A stretch of 64,000 nucleotides of DNA from Dichetophora obliterata (lineage: Eukaryota; Arthropoda; Insecta; Diptera; Sciomyzidae). Of this stretch, positions 52,405 to 63,198 are shown in pieces. Where the stretch lies: positions 113,948,715 to 114,012,714 of the forward strand of contig OY986437.1 of NCBI GenBank assembly GCA_963920525.1. The letters are read 5' to 3'. The notes beneath the pieces are model-generated. The model saw only the letters and a program-made list of their open reading frames with translations, was not told where the DNA came from and did no database searches. Numbering within the stretch: the stretch's first letter is position 1; each line of letters opens with the position of its first letter. A program made the position numbers and the translations under genes.

Positions 52405-53910
52405 GATCTTCACGACAGGTCCGTAAAATTCGAAATTCGTAAAATTTCAAGGTACTTTATCCAAACAGATTTTAGTCCGGCGTTACACAAAGTAGTCACC
52501 TTGGTCCACTTCTCTTTAATATTTTTATCGCAGACCTATCTGATATTCTTTGAGATATCCCACATCTAATGTATGCAGACGACCTAAAAATGGTCCATGT
52601 TATTAAATCTGAAACAGATATAATTTACTTACAGTCGAAATTGTCACCTCTTGAGCACTGGTGCAATCAAAATAAACTTTATCTTAATATTAAGAAATGC
52701 TGCGTAATAACCTCCTGTAAAAATTTAACAACAAATGACAGCTACTTCCTCAATAGCATTGAACTTGAAAAAGTTAACCATATTGTTGATCATGACAGCT
52801 ACTTCCTCAATAGCATTGAACTTGAAAGAGTCAACCATATTGTTGATCTTGGTGTAATCTTGGACAACAATTTGCATTTCAGCTTACATTATGATAAAAT
52901 TGTATCTAAGGCCAGCCAACTACTTGGTTTTATAAAACCAATGGATGCATTATTTGAAATCCTGCTTTTGAATCACACAGTGAAAGACTTGAATCTATTC
53001 AAAAGCAATTTCTTCTTTTTGTGCTTAGGGACACGTATTACCCCCGTGAGTACAATATATTGCCATCTTATGATTATAGGCTTAGCCTTCTGAATTTAAT
53101 TCCCCTTTTAACAAGAAGGACTTCGATATCATTAACGGTGTTGTTGATAGCGAGTATATATCAAACAAGATACGATTTAGTGGCCCGATTAGACGCGTAA
53201 ATGAATATCAACATCACACTGTCTACGCAAGAAGTGCTGTAGAGAATTCAATAATATCAGCGAGTAATATTCACCCCCTATGTCTAAATTAACTTTTAAG
53301 AAAAATCTTTCCAAGCCCCTATTTCTATCAAAATACCTTCCTTTAAGCAACTAGGCTCCCAAAACCTTGATCTAAGCTAAATTCAAGTTTATTTAAGATA
53401 ATTTTGCTTGGGTTAATAAATAAAAAAATACTTGGCTTTTTTATAAATCTAAATATTTGAAATCTAAATCTATAATCAAGCATGCCCTCTCCAAATCTTT
53501 TCCCCTACTAAAAGCCCAATAATCTAACGCTCTTCCTTTATTGTCCTTTTAGTCGTTAAGAATTAAATGCTAAGATACTAAATAGCTAGTTTGTTAAGCG
53601 TATCTTTTTCAATTCCCTGTTCCCTTCTCAGATCCTATTCTTATCAAATAAAATTCTTAGCTATGCTACTATGTATAAAATATGTCAATATGTAAGTTCC
53701 TTTTCTTTTTTCTTTTCTTTTCTCCGTTTCTTTTTGACGTGTTCTTGAATTCATGTCGATCAGGTGGGTGGATTACGCCCACTTCGGTTTGCATATCTTC
53801 GAACACCAAAGCAAGGAAATGGGAGAGGAGAAAAAAAATAAAATAAACAAACCTGTTAGAATAAATAATTTGCCTTGCTTGGCCAATAAATAAATAAAAA
53901 TAAAAATTTA
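52405..53910 (+). pseudogene. LINE copy of the 60202 family, truncated and rearranged
   Basis: Starts in the RT palm (VKFQGTLSKQIL, HLGPLLFNIFIADLSDIL, LMYADDLKMVHVI) and continues LSPLEHWCNQNKLYLNIKKC. A 57-bp in-frame tandem duplication follows (52735-52791, 52792-52848; DSYFLNSIELERVNHIVD twice). LGFIK is then joined to (P)MDALFEIL by a deletion of about 60 bp that removes the KRRAKEFKN and LYCALVR part. The 3-prime UTR (CCCTCTCCAAATCTTTTCCC, GATCAGGTGGGTGGATTACG) matches the 60202 copy, and the tail is (AATAA)n at 53886-53910. 5-prime truncated. Confidence 0.8.
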
Positions 53911-53959
53911 TATGTAGCCAACACAATAAAATATAAAGAAAGCAAAACAGATAAAAAAG

Positions 53960-54655
53960 AGGGGGGGAAAAAAGGGCGGCCAAAAATGAATAGCACTAAG
54001 AGACATGAAACATTTAGAGAAGTTTAAGGTTTATTTTAAAGCGATTTCTTGGTATATTGTCAAAGATATCAATCATGGGCAAGACCCGATTTGCTTCAAT
54101 GGTGCAACGTGTAATAGGCTCATTTATAGCATAAGCATGGAAAGGAACGCGAAAGTTAAACTGACTCCTAAGGAATCGAGATGGGGTATTAAAGTCTAAT
54201 AAACCAAGCAGAACAGGACACTGCATATGGTGATGGACTAAGTTACAAATAAAAGTGACAGACTGAATTTTACGTCTAGATTCAAGTGAACAAATATCAA
54301 TTAGGTCACATTTAGTGGTGTAGGGTGGAGACTGAGGGAAGTTCCAGTTAAGTTTGAAAGCCATGAATCTTATGAATTTTCTCTGAACTCTTTCAATTCT
54401 AAGACATTGTGTGGATGAAGCAGGGGATTCCATAAAAGTGAGTAGTATTCTAAATGTGGCCGAACTAATGATGCATATAAACTTTTGAGGGTGTAGTGGT
54501 CATCAAAATCTTTAGAATTCCTTATTAAGAAGCCTAGCATGGAGTGAGATTTATTGATGATAAGATTGATGTGGTCTTTAAATTTAAACATTTGTGATCT
54601 GTCTTCGCGGTTGGTGTCCAAACGCGAGTGACTTATCGAACTTCCTTTCAAAGAA
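53960..54655 (-). pseudogene. LINE C-terminal fragment
   Basis: Minus strand, 54651-54370: FKFKDHINLIINKSHSMLGF, LKSLYASLVRPHLEYYSLLW, NPLLHPHN; after a frameshift, 54433-54014: IERVQRKFIRFMAFKLNWNF, CDLIDICSLESRRKIQSVTF and a Pro/Arg-rich end. This is the thumb and C-terminal part of a Jockey/CR1-like RT of a family different from the 60202 one. 5-prime truncated at about 54655; the 3-prime end is probably near 53960. Confidence 0.7.
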
Positions 54656-54769
54656 TAGTTTTTGTGTGATACAACGGATGGCTGTATTAGCGGCCATCTA
54701 TTTAGCTAGGATGTCAAGTGGTGAAAGGTGGAGCATAATGTCTAATGCGATTGTCTGAGTGGTTCTTAG

Positions 54770-55800
54770 TGCTACACTGATGCACAGTTCAGCTGATTTT
54801 TGAACTTTACGGATAAGGTTAAGGTGAGTCTGTTTTTCGAGTGCTTTGCTGTAAAGTTTCAAGAAGTAACACTTGGTTGTAAAACCTACTTAGTACTCAG
54901 CGCCTTTTTGCATAAGTACAAGGTAATATTCGCTTTTTTTGGATCTCTGGAACAGATTAGGCTTCCAGTCCAGTTTCCTATCCAGTATTAGGCCCAGGTA
55001 TTCCGCTTGATCTGAGAAGCTAAGTCTTGTGTTTCCCAGTTTAGGAGGACTAATTAGAGGTTAATTGTGCTTTTTGGTGAAAATCACTAACTTAGTTTTA
55101 TTTCGGTTTACACTGAGCATACAGCTGATGCCCAGTTGACTAGAGTATTTAGGCATAGTGTCTCGAAGAGTAGATTTGTATTTTACAATGTATGTTTAAT
55201 GTATTTTCCAGAGATAACAATCGCAACGTTATCGAGATAAGCTATTAGCATTTCATTTACTGGTGACTTAAATGGTTTAAAGCCCATTCGAGCTTCGTTT
55301 CTATGAATATTTATAGGGATCTGTTCACATATGGTAACTGATATTCCTGAATTGGCGCGTTACATATCTCTGAACATCTAGAAAGTGGGTTCCTAATAAA
55401 ACATTTAGAGATTCTACACTGTTGGTGACCCAAGTACCATCGTCCTTTTTCATGAAACTTGGATGGGAGGTAACCGTAGCCAGAATTTTCCTAAGCCGCG
55501 ACTCCTCCAAAAGATCCTCTAGAATTGTCTTTGTGCTTTTCTCATTTCATTCTTGTATTCTTTTAGAACCTCTATAGTTCGTCCACGTATCTGTAAATCT
55601 AGTAGCATTTGCCTTGTTGAAGAGTTTCCTGGACTTATTTCGGAGCTCCTCGATTCCTCCGTTCCACCAGGGTGGCGTTTGCTTCCCCTTTAGTATTTTT
55701 AACGGAAACGCGATATCGATAGCTTTATCAATAGAGTTCATGAGACTATCAACTAGGTAGTCTAACGATTGTTTGCAGGAGAGATGACTAGATGGTCCAG
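54770..55800 (-). pseudogene. R1/I-type LINE, linker and RT remnant
   Basis: In minus-strand order: FPLKILKGKQTPPWWNGGIE, RNKSRKLFNKANATRFTDTW (55741-55547), EESRLRKILATVTSHPSFMK, DDGTWVTNSVESLNVLLGTH (55510-55325), then a jump to AYLDNVAIVISGKY (about 55250), where the catalytic YADD is mutated to YLDN, and LVIFTKKH, PPKLGNTRLSFSDQAEYLGL, ILDRKLDWKPN (55100-54950). The finger and most of the palm are deleted. PPWW and the SRLRKIL..P linker are typical of R1-group elements. Confidence 0.7.
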
Positions 55801-56954
55801 TTGAAAGATCTTTTTATAACGTGTCTAAGTAAAGATCCCAGTTCACTTGTTTATGATTGCGAAAGCTGCTTGGTTTTGTAGCAAAATCGTCAACGTCAAA
55901 AAGAATATATCTTTGGTCTGAAAAGGAGTGTTATGACTATGCATGCCTTGTTCATACTTCTACTTGCATACAGCTTACTTGCATACTTGTATATTTCGTG
56001 TATGCATGCTACTCTGAACTTACTGGGATGTGTTGCATATTCTGCATAATAAGAGGATTGTTCCTTGAAAGGGATTTTCTCCATTAGACATAGCTACAAA
56101 AAGCGATATTGTTTTGACGTACAATTACTTCTTACATCGCGTTGTTTATTGATGTCTTTCTCACAAATTTTTTCATATACATATAGCGTTTTTGTTTACA
56201 CTTTGGGATATACCTATAGTAGCCCGATTGGTGGGGAAATCGTTTCTTAGGGATCAAAATAAGAAACTTTGCCCGAGGATAGTTATACCTCTAAAACGAA
56301 TTCTAATGCCCCAACTTTTCCGTAGTGTCAAATTTTGAAAAATCCCTCTTTGACCCATTTAGAGTGCCCCAATCGAGTCCAAATGTATGACCGACCCCTT
56401 CTATATATATCTAATTCTATATATATTTTTAATTCAACATATTATTATGTCAACTCCAAAAAATTCTACAGAGTAGTTGCAAGCGCTTGCGCAGTGTGAA
56501 TGTATCTTGCTATGTTGACTCGGATTTTATATTATTGTTTTGCAAACTTTTGAGTTTTGACTTTGAATTTTTTCCTAATTAACTAATAACCTACATAAAT
56601 TGTTTGTAAAAGCATAAAATCACTTTCTGGAGTTTAATTCCATCTTGACAAAAACTACTTTTATCAAACATAATATACTATTGTTCATAACATTCCGATT
56701 TAAAGATATAAACAAACCACAATTCAAATTTTATCTAGTAGTATTATAAAAGTGAACTAATAGTCGACTTAACTCCAACTGGCTATTACTTAGTTGAAAA
56801 TTCATGTAGAAAAAGTCACTTACGGTTTGTGTTTTTTGTTTCGTTCTAAGGAAGCTATGAATTTTTTTTTTAATTTAAGTAAATTTACTTGTTTTTTACA
56901 AAAATTTAAAAAATATAAATACATAGTTACAACACAAATAATAGTTACAACAAA
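55801..56954. other. Spacer, no gene seen
   Basis: Mixed composition. The segment at 56240-56400 (AAGAAACTTTGCCCGAGGAT, GACCCATTTAGAGTGCCCCA) looks like a repeat tail but has no second copy here. Confidence 0.35.
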
Positions 56955-57859
56955 ATGAACGAGAACACAAAAATTAAGCGGGTAGTTTTTGGAAAAACAT
57001 ATTACGACCAAGTGAGCATATGTTACTTAATTGTGACTAATATTGCACAGTTTACATAATATGCTATATTTATTTCTGTTGCAGACCACATCAATAGCAA
57101 CACCAAAGAAAATTCCTGCAAAAACTGCCATACCTTAAAGGGCCTTATTTTACATCAATTTGAAAAGACCGCCAGTAAGTTCAAATTTATTGTAATTTAA
57201 AATATTAAAAAAAAAATTAATGTAACTAATGTTGCTATGTGTTATCAATGGTTGTAATATTTATTTTATTTCAACTCTAGATTCGATTAACGAACTAAAA
57301 GTACAAAACCAAGCAATTATTGAAGCCATAGCAACGGAAAAAGTTTTGTCGGAGAATATCTTGCGTGAAGAGAGCAATAACAGGAGTATAAGGACCGTGT
57401 TTCCATTAAACAATTCTGCAGCTATAAGTCAATTAAATGAGACAATTGACGAGGATAACCTTGGAACTTATGTAATATTTACATACGGCACATGAGTACT
57501 ATAAATTATAAACTAATGCCTTTTTGTTTTCCATAGATCACTACTATGAAATCGCTTTTGAAGGGAAAGCTGGCAAAGACGATTACTCAAATTTTTTCAA
57601 CTGACTTAATCATCGACATCAATCTGGATGGCACTCACGGAAAAAAGAGATTGAAGGATTTTCAAAAGTTTTATGATTCTTTAATGGGTGAATATTAATT
57701 TAAGGATCATTTCGTTTTTGTAATGCTAATTAATGCAACAATTTTTTAACAGATGCATTGCGCTCCTTGACTGATAACCCGGAAAAAGATCTTAGGAAGG
57801 CTATTCAAGTTGTCAAGAAAAGACATTTTCATAATCGTTGCGTGAACAACAAAAAATAG
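56955..57859 (+). CDS. Multi-exon gene with DUF4806-like C-terminus
   Basis: Four exons fit GT-AG rules and phase: 57085-57174, 57281-57471, 57537-57687, 57753-57859, with introns of 106, 65 and 65 bp and a stop at 57857. Joined protein: SCKNCHTLKGLILHQFEK (C-x2-C, CKNC), SINELKVQNQAIIEAIATEK (coiled coil), FPLNNSAAISQLNETIDED, YITTMKSLLKGKLAKTITQI, LIIDINLDGTHGKKRLKDFQ, FYDSLM, ALRSLTDNPEKDLRKAIQVV, KKRHFHN. The FPL..., then (N/D)-W/LxG-x-x-GKK-x-x-KDF and ...xLRKAI order matches DUF4806, a C-terminal domain of unknown function in many insect proteins. A possible first coding exon, ATG 56955-57011 with donor CAA|GTGAGC, ends in phase 0, whereas the exon at 57085 needs one extra base, so exon 1 is uncertain or the gene has a 1-bp lesion. 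No in-frame stop elsewhere. Confidence 0.65.
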
Positions 57860-58934
57860 CTTTAAAAGTTTAAAATTAAACATTAATTAAAAATAAACAT
57901 ATTATTATAATACAATATAATATAAGAAATATATAATATATGAATAATACAAATTATAATAATTATTGAATTAAACTAAATAAAAATGTAATATAATCTT
58001 ATCCCAACTAATTTTTTTTACTCATAACTAATTAAGAAATAGTATTTATACTAAGCCAACTAGTAGTGAGATTGTACTTTCTCACTACTTACTAGTTAAA
58101 AAATGGCTAGTTAGTATCAAAGAAAAACCACTACTGGTTGTGAAATAGTGAGCTTAAAGTTAGGCAATAGCTAGATGAGTTCCCTACAGTTTATGTATGA
58201 AACATTTATTTATTTATGTATGGAAAACAAAATTTAAATCAATATTTTTGCCTGTTTAAGTCATGTATTTATTACACAGTGCGAAAAAATATGAACTGTT
58301 ACCTAAAAAATTTATTATGGGTGTATTTCTTTATTCATTCCGGATAAAGCAGAGAACGAATAGAATATATTGTTGTTTATCCAGAACAGAATGAATAAAG
58401 AAACAGTATTGGAAAAGAAAGAACATTTTTTATTTGTTAAAACCAGAAACATATTTTTCGTTTTTAATTAAAGACAACAAATACACCAGATAAAATTTAA
58501 AAAATAAAAATGCAACAAAGCAATCTAAAACATTTAAATTAAAAAATTTTCTATTTTCATTTGGCGACATTTTACTTCAAACAATCGAATATAACCTCAC
58601 ACACAAGGAATATTCTTTTTATTCTACCTTTGCTGATAGTATAAAAAGAACGCGTTTGGAATATACCGTAAGAATAAAGAAATATAAAAAGAATATTCCG
58701 GATAATCAAAACGGAATAAAGAAACAAAAACAGTCATTCCGAACGTCTGGAATGAATAAAGAAATACAGCCTATGAATATTTGTGTTACAGCAAACTCGA
58801 TTAAAGAGAAATTAAGTTTTCGTTATAGCTACTCTGTAGTTTTACTTGAAGCAAAGTAAGAATGTTACTCGTACAGTAGTTAAAAAACACTTTTAAAACA
58901 CAATATTATTAAACTCAATTTGATTTAACACACT
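57860..58934. other. Downstream spacer with a small hairpin
   Basis: TACTAAGCCAACTAGTAGTGAGA (58052) folds back on TCTCACTACTTACTAGT and GGCTAGTTAGTA (58079-58115). AATAAA-type poly-A signals lie at 57891 and 57980. GGAATAAAGAAA-type motifs recur at 58320-58760. No gene. Confidence 0.4.
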
Positions 58935-59105
58935 AAGGCCCGATTTCACTAACTATACTTTAGTTTAACCAATTAGTTTTTGCTTATAAGTTTAATTGTT
59001 TTGCGTATTTGCGATACTGAAGTTAAACTTAAGTAGGCTGATGAAACGCATTTTCAGAGCTTATAATTAAGAACAACTTAAATATTGATTGTGAAACCGG
59101 GCCTT
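58935..59105. mobile_element. 171-bp MITE with AAGGCCCG ends
   Basis: TIRs AAGGCCCGATTTCAC and, reverse-complemented, AAGGCCCGGTTTCAC, flanked by ACT on both sides (58932-58934, 59106-59108). Inner pairing is weak (TTTAGTTTAAC, GTTAAACTTAAG). Confidence 0.7.
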
Positions 59106-59157
59106 ACTGTCTAAATAACAGATATTTGACGGAAAGCAGGCAACTCATACAGGCGAA

Positions 59158-59350
59158 ATACTCCTATTGGCGACTTTTCCCAACCCTAGTAAATATGAAT
59201 GAATTAACCCTACAACCCATACCTTGTTTTTTGTAACGTTAAGCTATTTGGGGTTCCTCTGCACCCCCACTATGGGCGACTTTGCCCAACCCTAGTGAAT
59301 ATAAATAAATTAACCCTACAACACATATCTTCTTTTGTATCTCTACACCC
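59158..59350. repeat. Two-copy tandem duplication, period about 112 bp
   Basis: GGCGACTTTnCCCAACCCTA with AATTAACCCTACAACnCATA occurs at 59168-59230 and 59275-59335, each followed by CTCTnCACCCCCACTA. Confidence 0.6.
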
Positions 59351-60201
59351 CCACTAAATTTAAAGTGGAATTTTGTTAAATTCAGCAAAAATTATACAAA
59401 TATATTCTTTGTTATTCATAACACTGTGCAACAATTTACAATTTTTTTGTTGTATCGGAAATACCACGGCTTGTTTCTAGTAGAAGAGCACTCCCAGAAC
59501 ACAACCTCATACTCCATTTTGTCGTAGAGGGTCTCAATTTTTTAAAGGGTCAATTCATTCTGCAGGAGGGCAATATCGAATTTTTATTATAATTTAAAAT
59601 TAAAAGGAAAAACATAAAAAAGCTTGTAAGGGATTCATTTGCCCAATAAAAATGTTCGGATAATAAGATAGAGTTATTTCCAATTCTTCCCGATCCACCA
59701 CTCTACTCATATATGTATTATTTTTTTTATATTTTTCGCTTGAGTAGGATTTTTTAGTAGCGAGGGTCCTGAAAGTGGTTTCATCGTGTTCCTTAGCAAT
59801 TTCACTAAGCAATGTTAAAAAAAGGTGAAAGAGAATACAAAGTTTTTGTTACAATGCTTAAAAAAACTTCTATTTAATATGAGCGTACAACTTAGTTATC
59901 GGCATGCGTAAGCATAACGTATTCTACTATACACATGTAGGAGAGACCATGACCATGCTATTTAAAATAAGCATATCGAAACAAACAAGTAACAAAAAAA
60001 AAATTAAATGTTTCTAAAACAAAAAAGCAGATGCGCCGCTGGACACACAAGAGAAGCGAAGCATTTTCACATACGTTTGATAATGTAATGGGTTTTTTAA
60101 TAAAAAATTTTTAAATTGAAAAATTTTGAACACCTAAAAAAAATGTCAAATAAAAAAAAAGAATATTCCCACCAGTAAATTTTATTACCTTACATTATTA
60201 T
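59351..60201. other. Spacer with a Helitron-related fragment
   Basis: 60030-60075 contains GACACACAAGAGAAGCGAAG, the reverse complement of 11070-11092, hence a member of the same Helitron body family. No gene. Confidence 0.4.
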
Positions 60202-60202
60202 T

Positions 60203-60277
<75 letters not shown>

Positions 60278-60279
60278 TT
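60202..60279. repeat. (TTTA)n microsatellite, the LINE 3-prime tail
   Basis: About nineteen TTTA units in a row, directly beside GGCCAAGCAAGGCAATTTAC, the 3-prime UTR end of the minus-strand LINE. On the element strand this is (TAAA)n, the counterpart of the (AATAA)n tail at 53886. Confidence 0.85.
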
Positions 60280-62945
60280 GGCCAAGCAAGGCAATTTACT
60301 TATTCTAACAGGTTTGTTTATTTTTTTCTTTTTTTTTCGTTCTCCCATTTCCTTGTTTTAGTGTTCGAAGATATGCAAATCAATGTGGGCGTAATCCGCC
60401 CACCTGATCGACATGAATTCAATAACACGTCAAAAAGAAAAGGAGAGAAGAAAAGAAAAAGAAAAGGAACTTACATGCTAACATATTTTATACATAGTAA
60501 TATAGCTATGAATTTTATTTGATAAGATTAGGAGAGATCTGAGAAGGGAGTAGGGAATTGGACTGGCTATTTATTGTCTTAGCATTTAATTCTTAATGTC
60601 TAAAAGGACAATAAATGAAGAGCGCAGGATTATTGGGCTTTTAGTAGGGAAAAAAGATTTGGAGAGGGCATGCTTAATTATAGATTAAGATTTCAAACCT
60701 AGTTGCTTGAAGGAAGGTATTATGACGGAAATAGGGACTTGGAAAGATTTTTCTTAAAAGGTAATTTAGACATAGGGGGTGAATAGTACTCGCTGATATT
60801 ATTGAATTCTCTACAGCACCTATTTATCGGCTCATTTCTTGCGTAGACAGTGTGATGTTGATATTCATTTAATAGTCGTGTATGCCGTGTACGTCTGATC
60901 GGGTCATTAAATCGTATCTTGTTTGATATATACTCGCTATCAACAACACCATTAATGACATCGAAGGTAAAACATGAACTAAGTAAAGTCCTTCTTGATG
61001 AAAGGGGCATTAAATTCAGAAGGCTAAGCCTAAAATCATAAGGTGGCAATATATTGTACTCACGGGGGTTATACGTGTCCCTAAGCGCAAAAAGCAGAAA
61101 TTGCTTTTGAATAGATTCAAGTCTTTCACTGTGTGATTCGAAAGCAGGATTCCAAATAATGCATCCATATTCAAGAATAGGGCGCGCACTAACGCGCAGT
61201 ATAAAGCTTTCGTGACCCAAACGTTTTTGAACTCTTTTGCACGCCGTTTTATAAAACCGAGTAGTTTGCTGGCCCTAGATACAATTTTATCATAATGTAA
61301 GTTGAAACGCAAATTGTTGTCCAAGTCTACACCAAGATCAACAATATGGTTGACTCTTTTAAGTTCAATGCTATTGAGGAAGTAACTGTTATTTGTTACC
61401 AAATTTTTACGGGAGAAGGTTATTACGCAGCATTTCTTAACATTAAGATGTAGTTTATTTTGATTGCACCAGTGCTCAAGAGATGACAGTTTCGACTGTA
61501 AGTAAATTACATCTGTTTCCGATTTAATAACATGGTACATTTTTAGGTCGTCTGCATACATTAGATGTGGGATATCGCAAAGAATATCAGATAGGTCTGA
61601 GATAAAAATATTAAAGAGAAGTGGACCAAGGTGACTACCTTGTGGTACGCCGGATGTAACTAAAATCTGTTTGGATAAGGTACCTTGAAATTTTACGAAC
61701 TGAGACCTGTCGTGGAGATAGGACTTCAGCCAACTGAGCAAAGATCCTGAGATACCAATCTTTTCCAATTTGGAAGCCAAGATATGATCGACTCGATCAA
61801 AAGCTTTGCTAAAGTCGGTGTATATTGCCTCCACTTGATGTCCTTTTTCCATTTTACTTAAAACATCAGAGATCATAGTCATTAGATTTGTTGTGGTTGA
61901 TCTACCTTTACGGAAACCATGTTGCTGTTCGTTGAGTAAAGGATTTATAATAGATGTTAGTTTTGCGCATATAATTTTTTCGAACAATTTTGGAATAGCC
62001 GATAATATGGCGATTCCTCTATAGTGTTCAACAGACCTTTTATCGCCATTTTTATGTATTGGTGTTAGGTGAGATATCTTCCAATACGATGGAAAAGATC
62101 CTTGGAGTAGAGATTTGTTAAATATTATATATAAAGGCAAGATAAGTGTGTCTAAACATCGGACTAGTAAGTGCGGGGGTAACAAGTCTGGGCCGGGTCC
62201 TTTATTTGTATCAATTTCTTTAATCGCATTAGATATCTCATCACACGTTAGTTGGATATGATTAATTATAGGGCAAATTCCTGAAAACGGAGGGGAACTA
62301 TAACTATTACTTGTGAAAACACAGAAAACTTCTTTAAAATAGTCTGCATATAAGTTGCTTATTTCATGAGGGTTGGAGGAATTGACATCACCTTTAAACA
62401 TAGAAGATGGATAGCCGCTAGATTTTCGCTTCATGTTAACGAAGTCAAAAAATTTTTGTGGCTCTTCGACAATTTTCTCGCCGATAAGGTTAGTGTACAA
62501 CTTATACGCTTCTTCTGACTTGATAGAGAACTCTTTAGATAGCTCGTCATATCTTAGCTTCAGTTCATCGCTTACATTATCGGTGTTTTTGAGAAGTTTG
62601 TAAATTTTGTTTCTTTGGTTTCTCAAAAATCTGAGATTTTTGTCTAGCCATGGCTCCGAAGCTTATTCTTTTTCTTTATTTTTGGCACATAATTTTCGAT
62701 AGCAGTAAAAATGTGCTGATAAAATCTTGAGACAGCGCTGTCTAAATCTATGTTGGATAGAATATTATTCCAGTTTAGAGCATTTAGATAACATTTAATA
62801 CTTTCGTAATCGGCGTTGAGGTAATCGTATGCAATAGAGTTATTATAAGACTGGGTAAAAGTAATGTCGTTAGCAGAGAAAGCAACTGTTAAAGCTGTAT
62901 GGTGAACAGTGTTAGTAAATAAATTTTCTGCTTCAGTATTACACC
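60280..62945 (-). pseudogene. LINE ORF2 (reverse transcriptase), nearly complete
   Basis: Minus strand from about 62940: HHTALTVAFSANDITFTQSY (last few residues of the endonuclease), linker YDYLNADYESIKCYLNALNW and AIENYVPKIKKK, a frameshift at about 62650, then a 500-residue frame: WLDKNLRFLRNQRNKIYKLL, EHYRGIAILSAIPKLFEKII, EQQHGFRKGRSTTTNLMTMI, AIYTDFSKAFDRVDHILASK, TSGVPQGSHLGPLLFNIFIS, LMYADDLKMYHVIKSE (catalytic YADD intact), LEHWCNQNKLHLNVKKC. One extra G near 61195 shifts the thumb (ARPILEYGCIIWNPAFESHS) into another frame that ends at 60720. The 3-prime UTR reaches the (TTTA)n tail. Same family as the copies at 22630 and 52405. Most of the endonuclease is missing. Non-LTR, CR1/Jockey-like. 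Confidence 0.85.
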
Positions 62946-63198
62946 ATGTACATTACACCATGTAGAGGGAGTCTACATACACCTAAAATTCACAGTACAT
63001 CCTATCCTAATTTCGTGCACTCTCATACTCTAAGCCCATCTCCATCTGATCCAATTATAATTGAGCCCTCGAACCAACCTGTCAGTCCGAAGTCATTCCT
63101 AGACCCTCTACTACCACCAAGAGTCAAATTAACGTTAAATTCTTGCGCAGACACTGAGAGTAGATATGCCCTTTCTCGCCTTAGAGAGAACAGTGTAT
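62946..63198 (-). other. ORF1-ORF2 junction with deletion
   Basis: Only about 250 bp separate the ORF1 end from the last endonuclease residues, where an endonuclease of some 220 residues would be expected, so this is a deletion point. ACACCATGTA occurs twice in tandem at 62941-62962. The plus-strand frame here has no family resemblance. Confidence 0.45.

Noticed and set aside
59600..59812. 70-residue minus-strand frame (LSEIAKEHDETTFRTLATKK)
   Set aside because: Looks less repetitive than its neighbours, but no motif, no splice context and no known relative that I can name.
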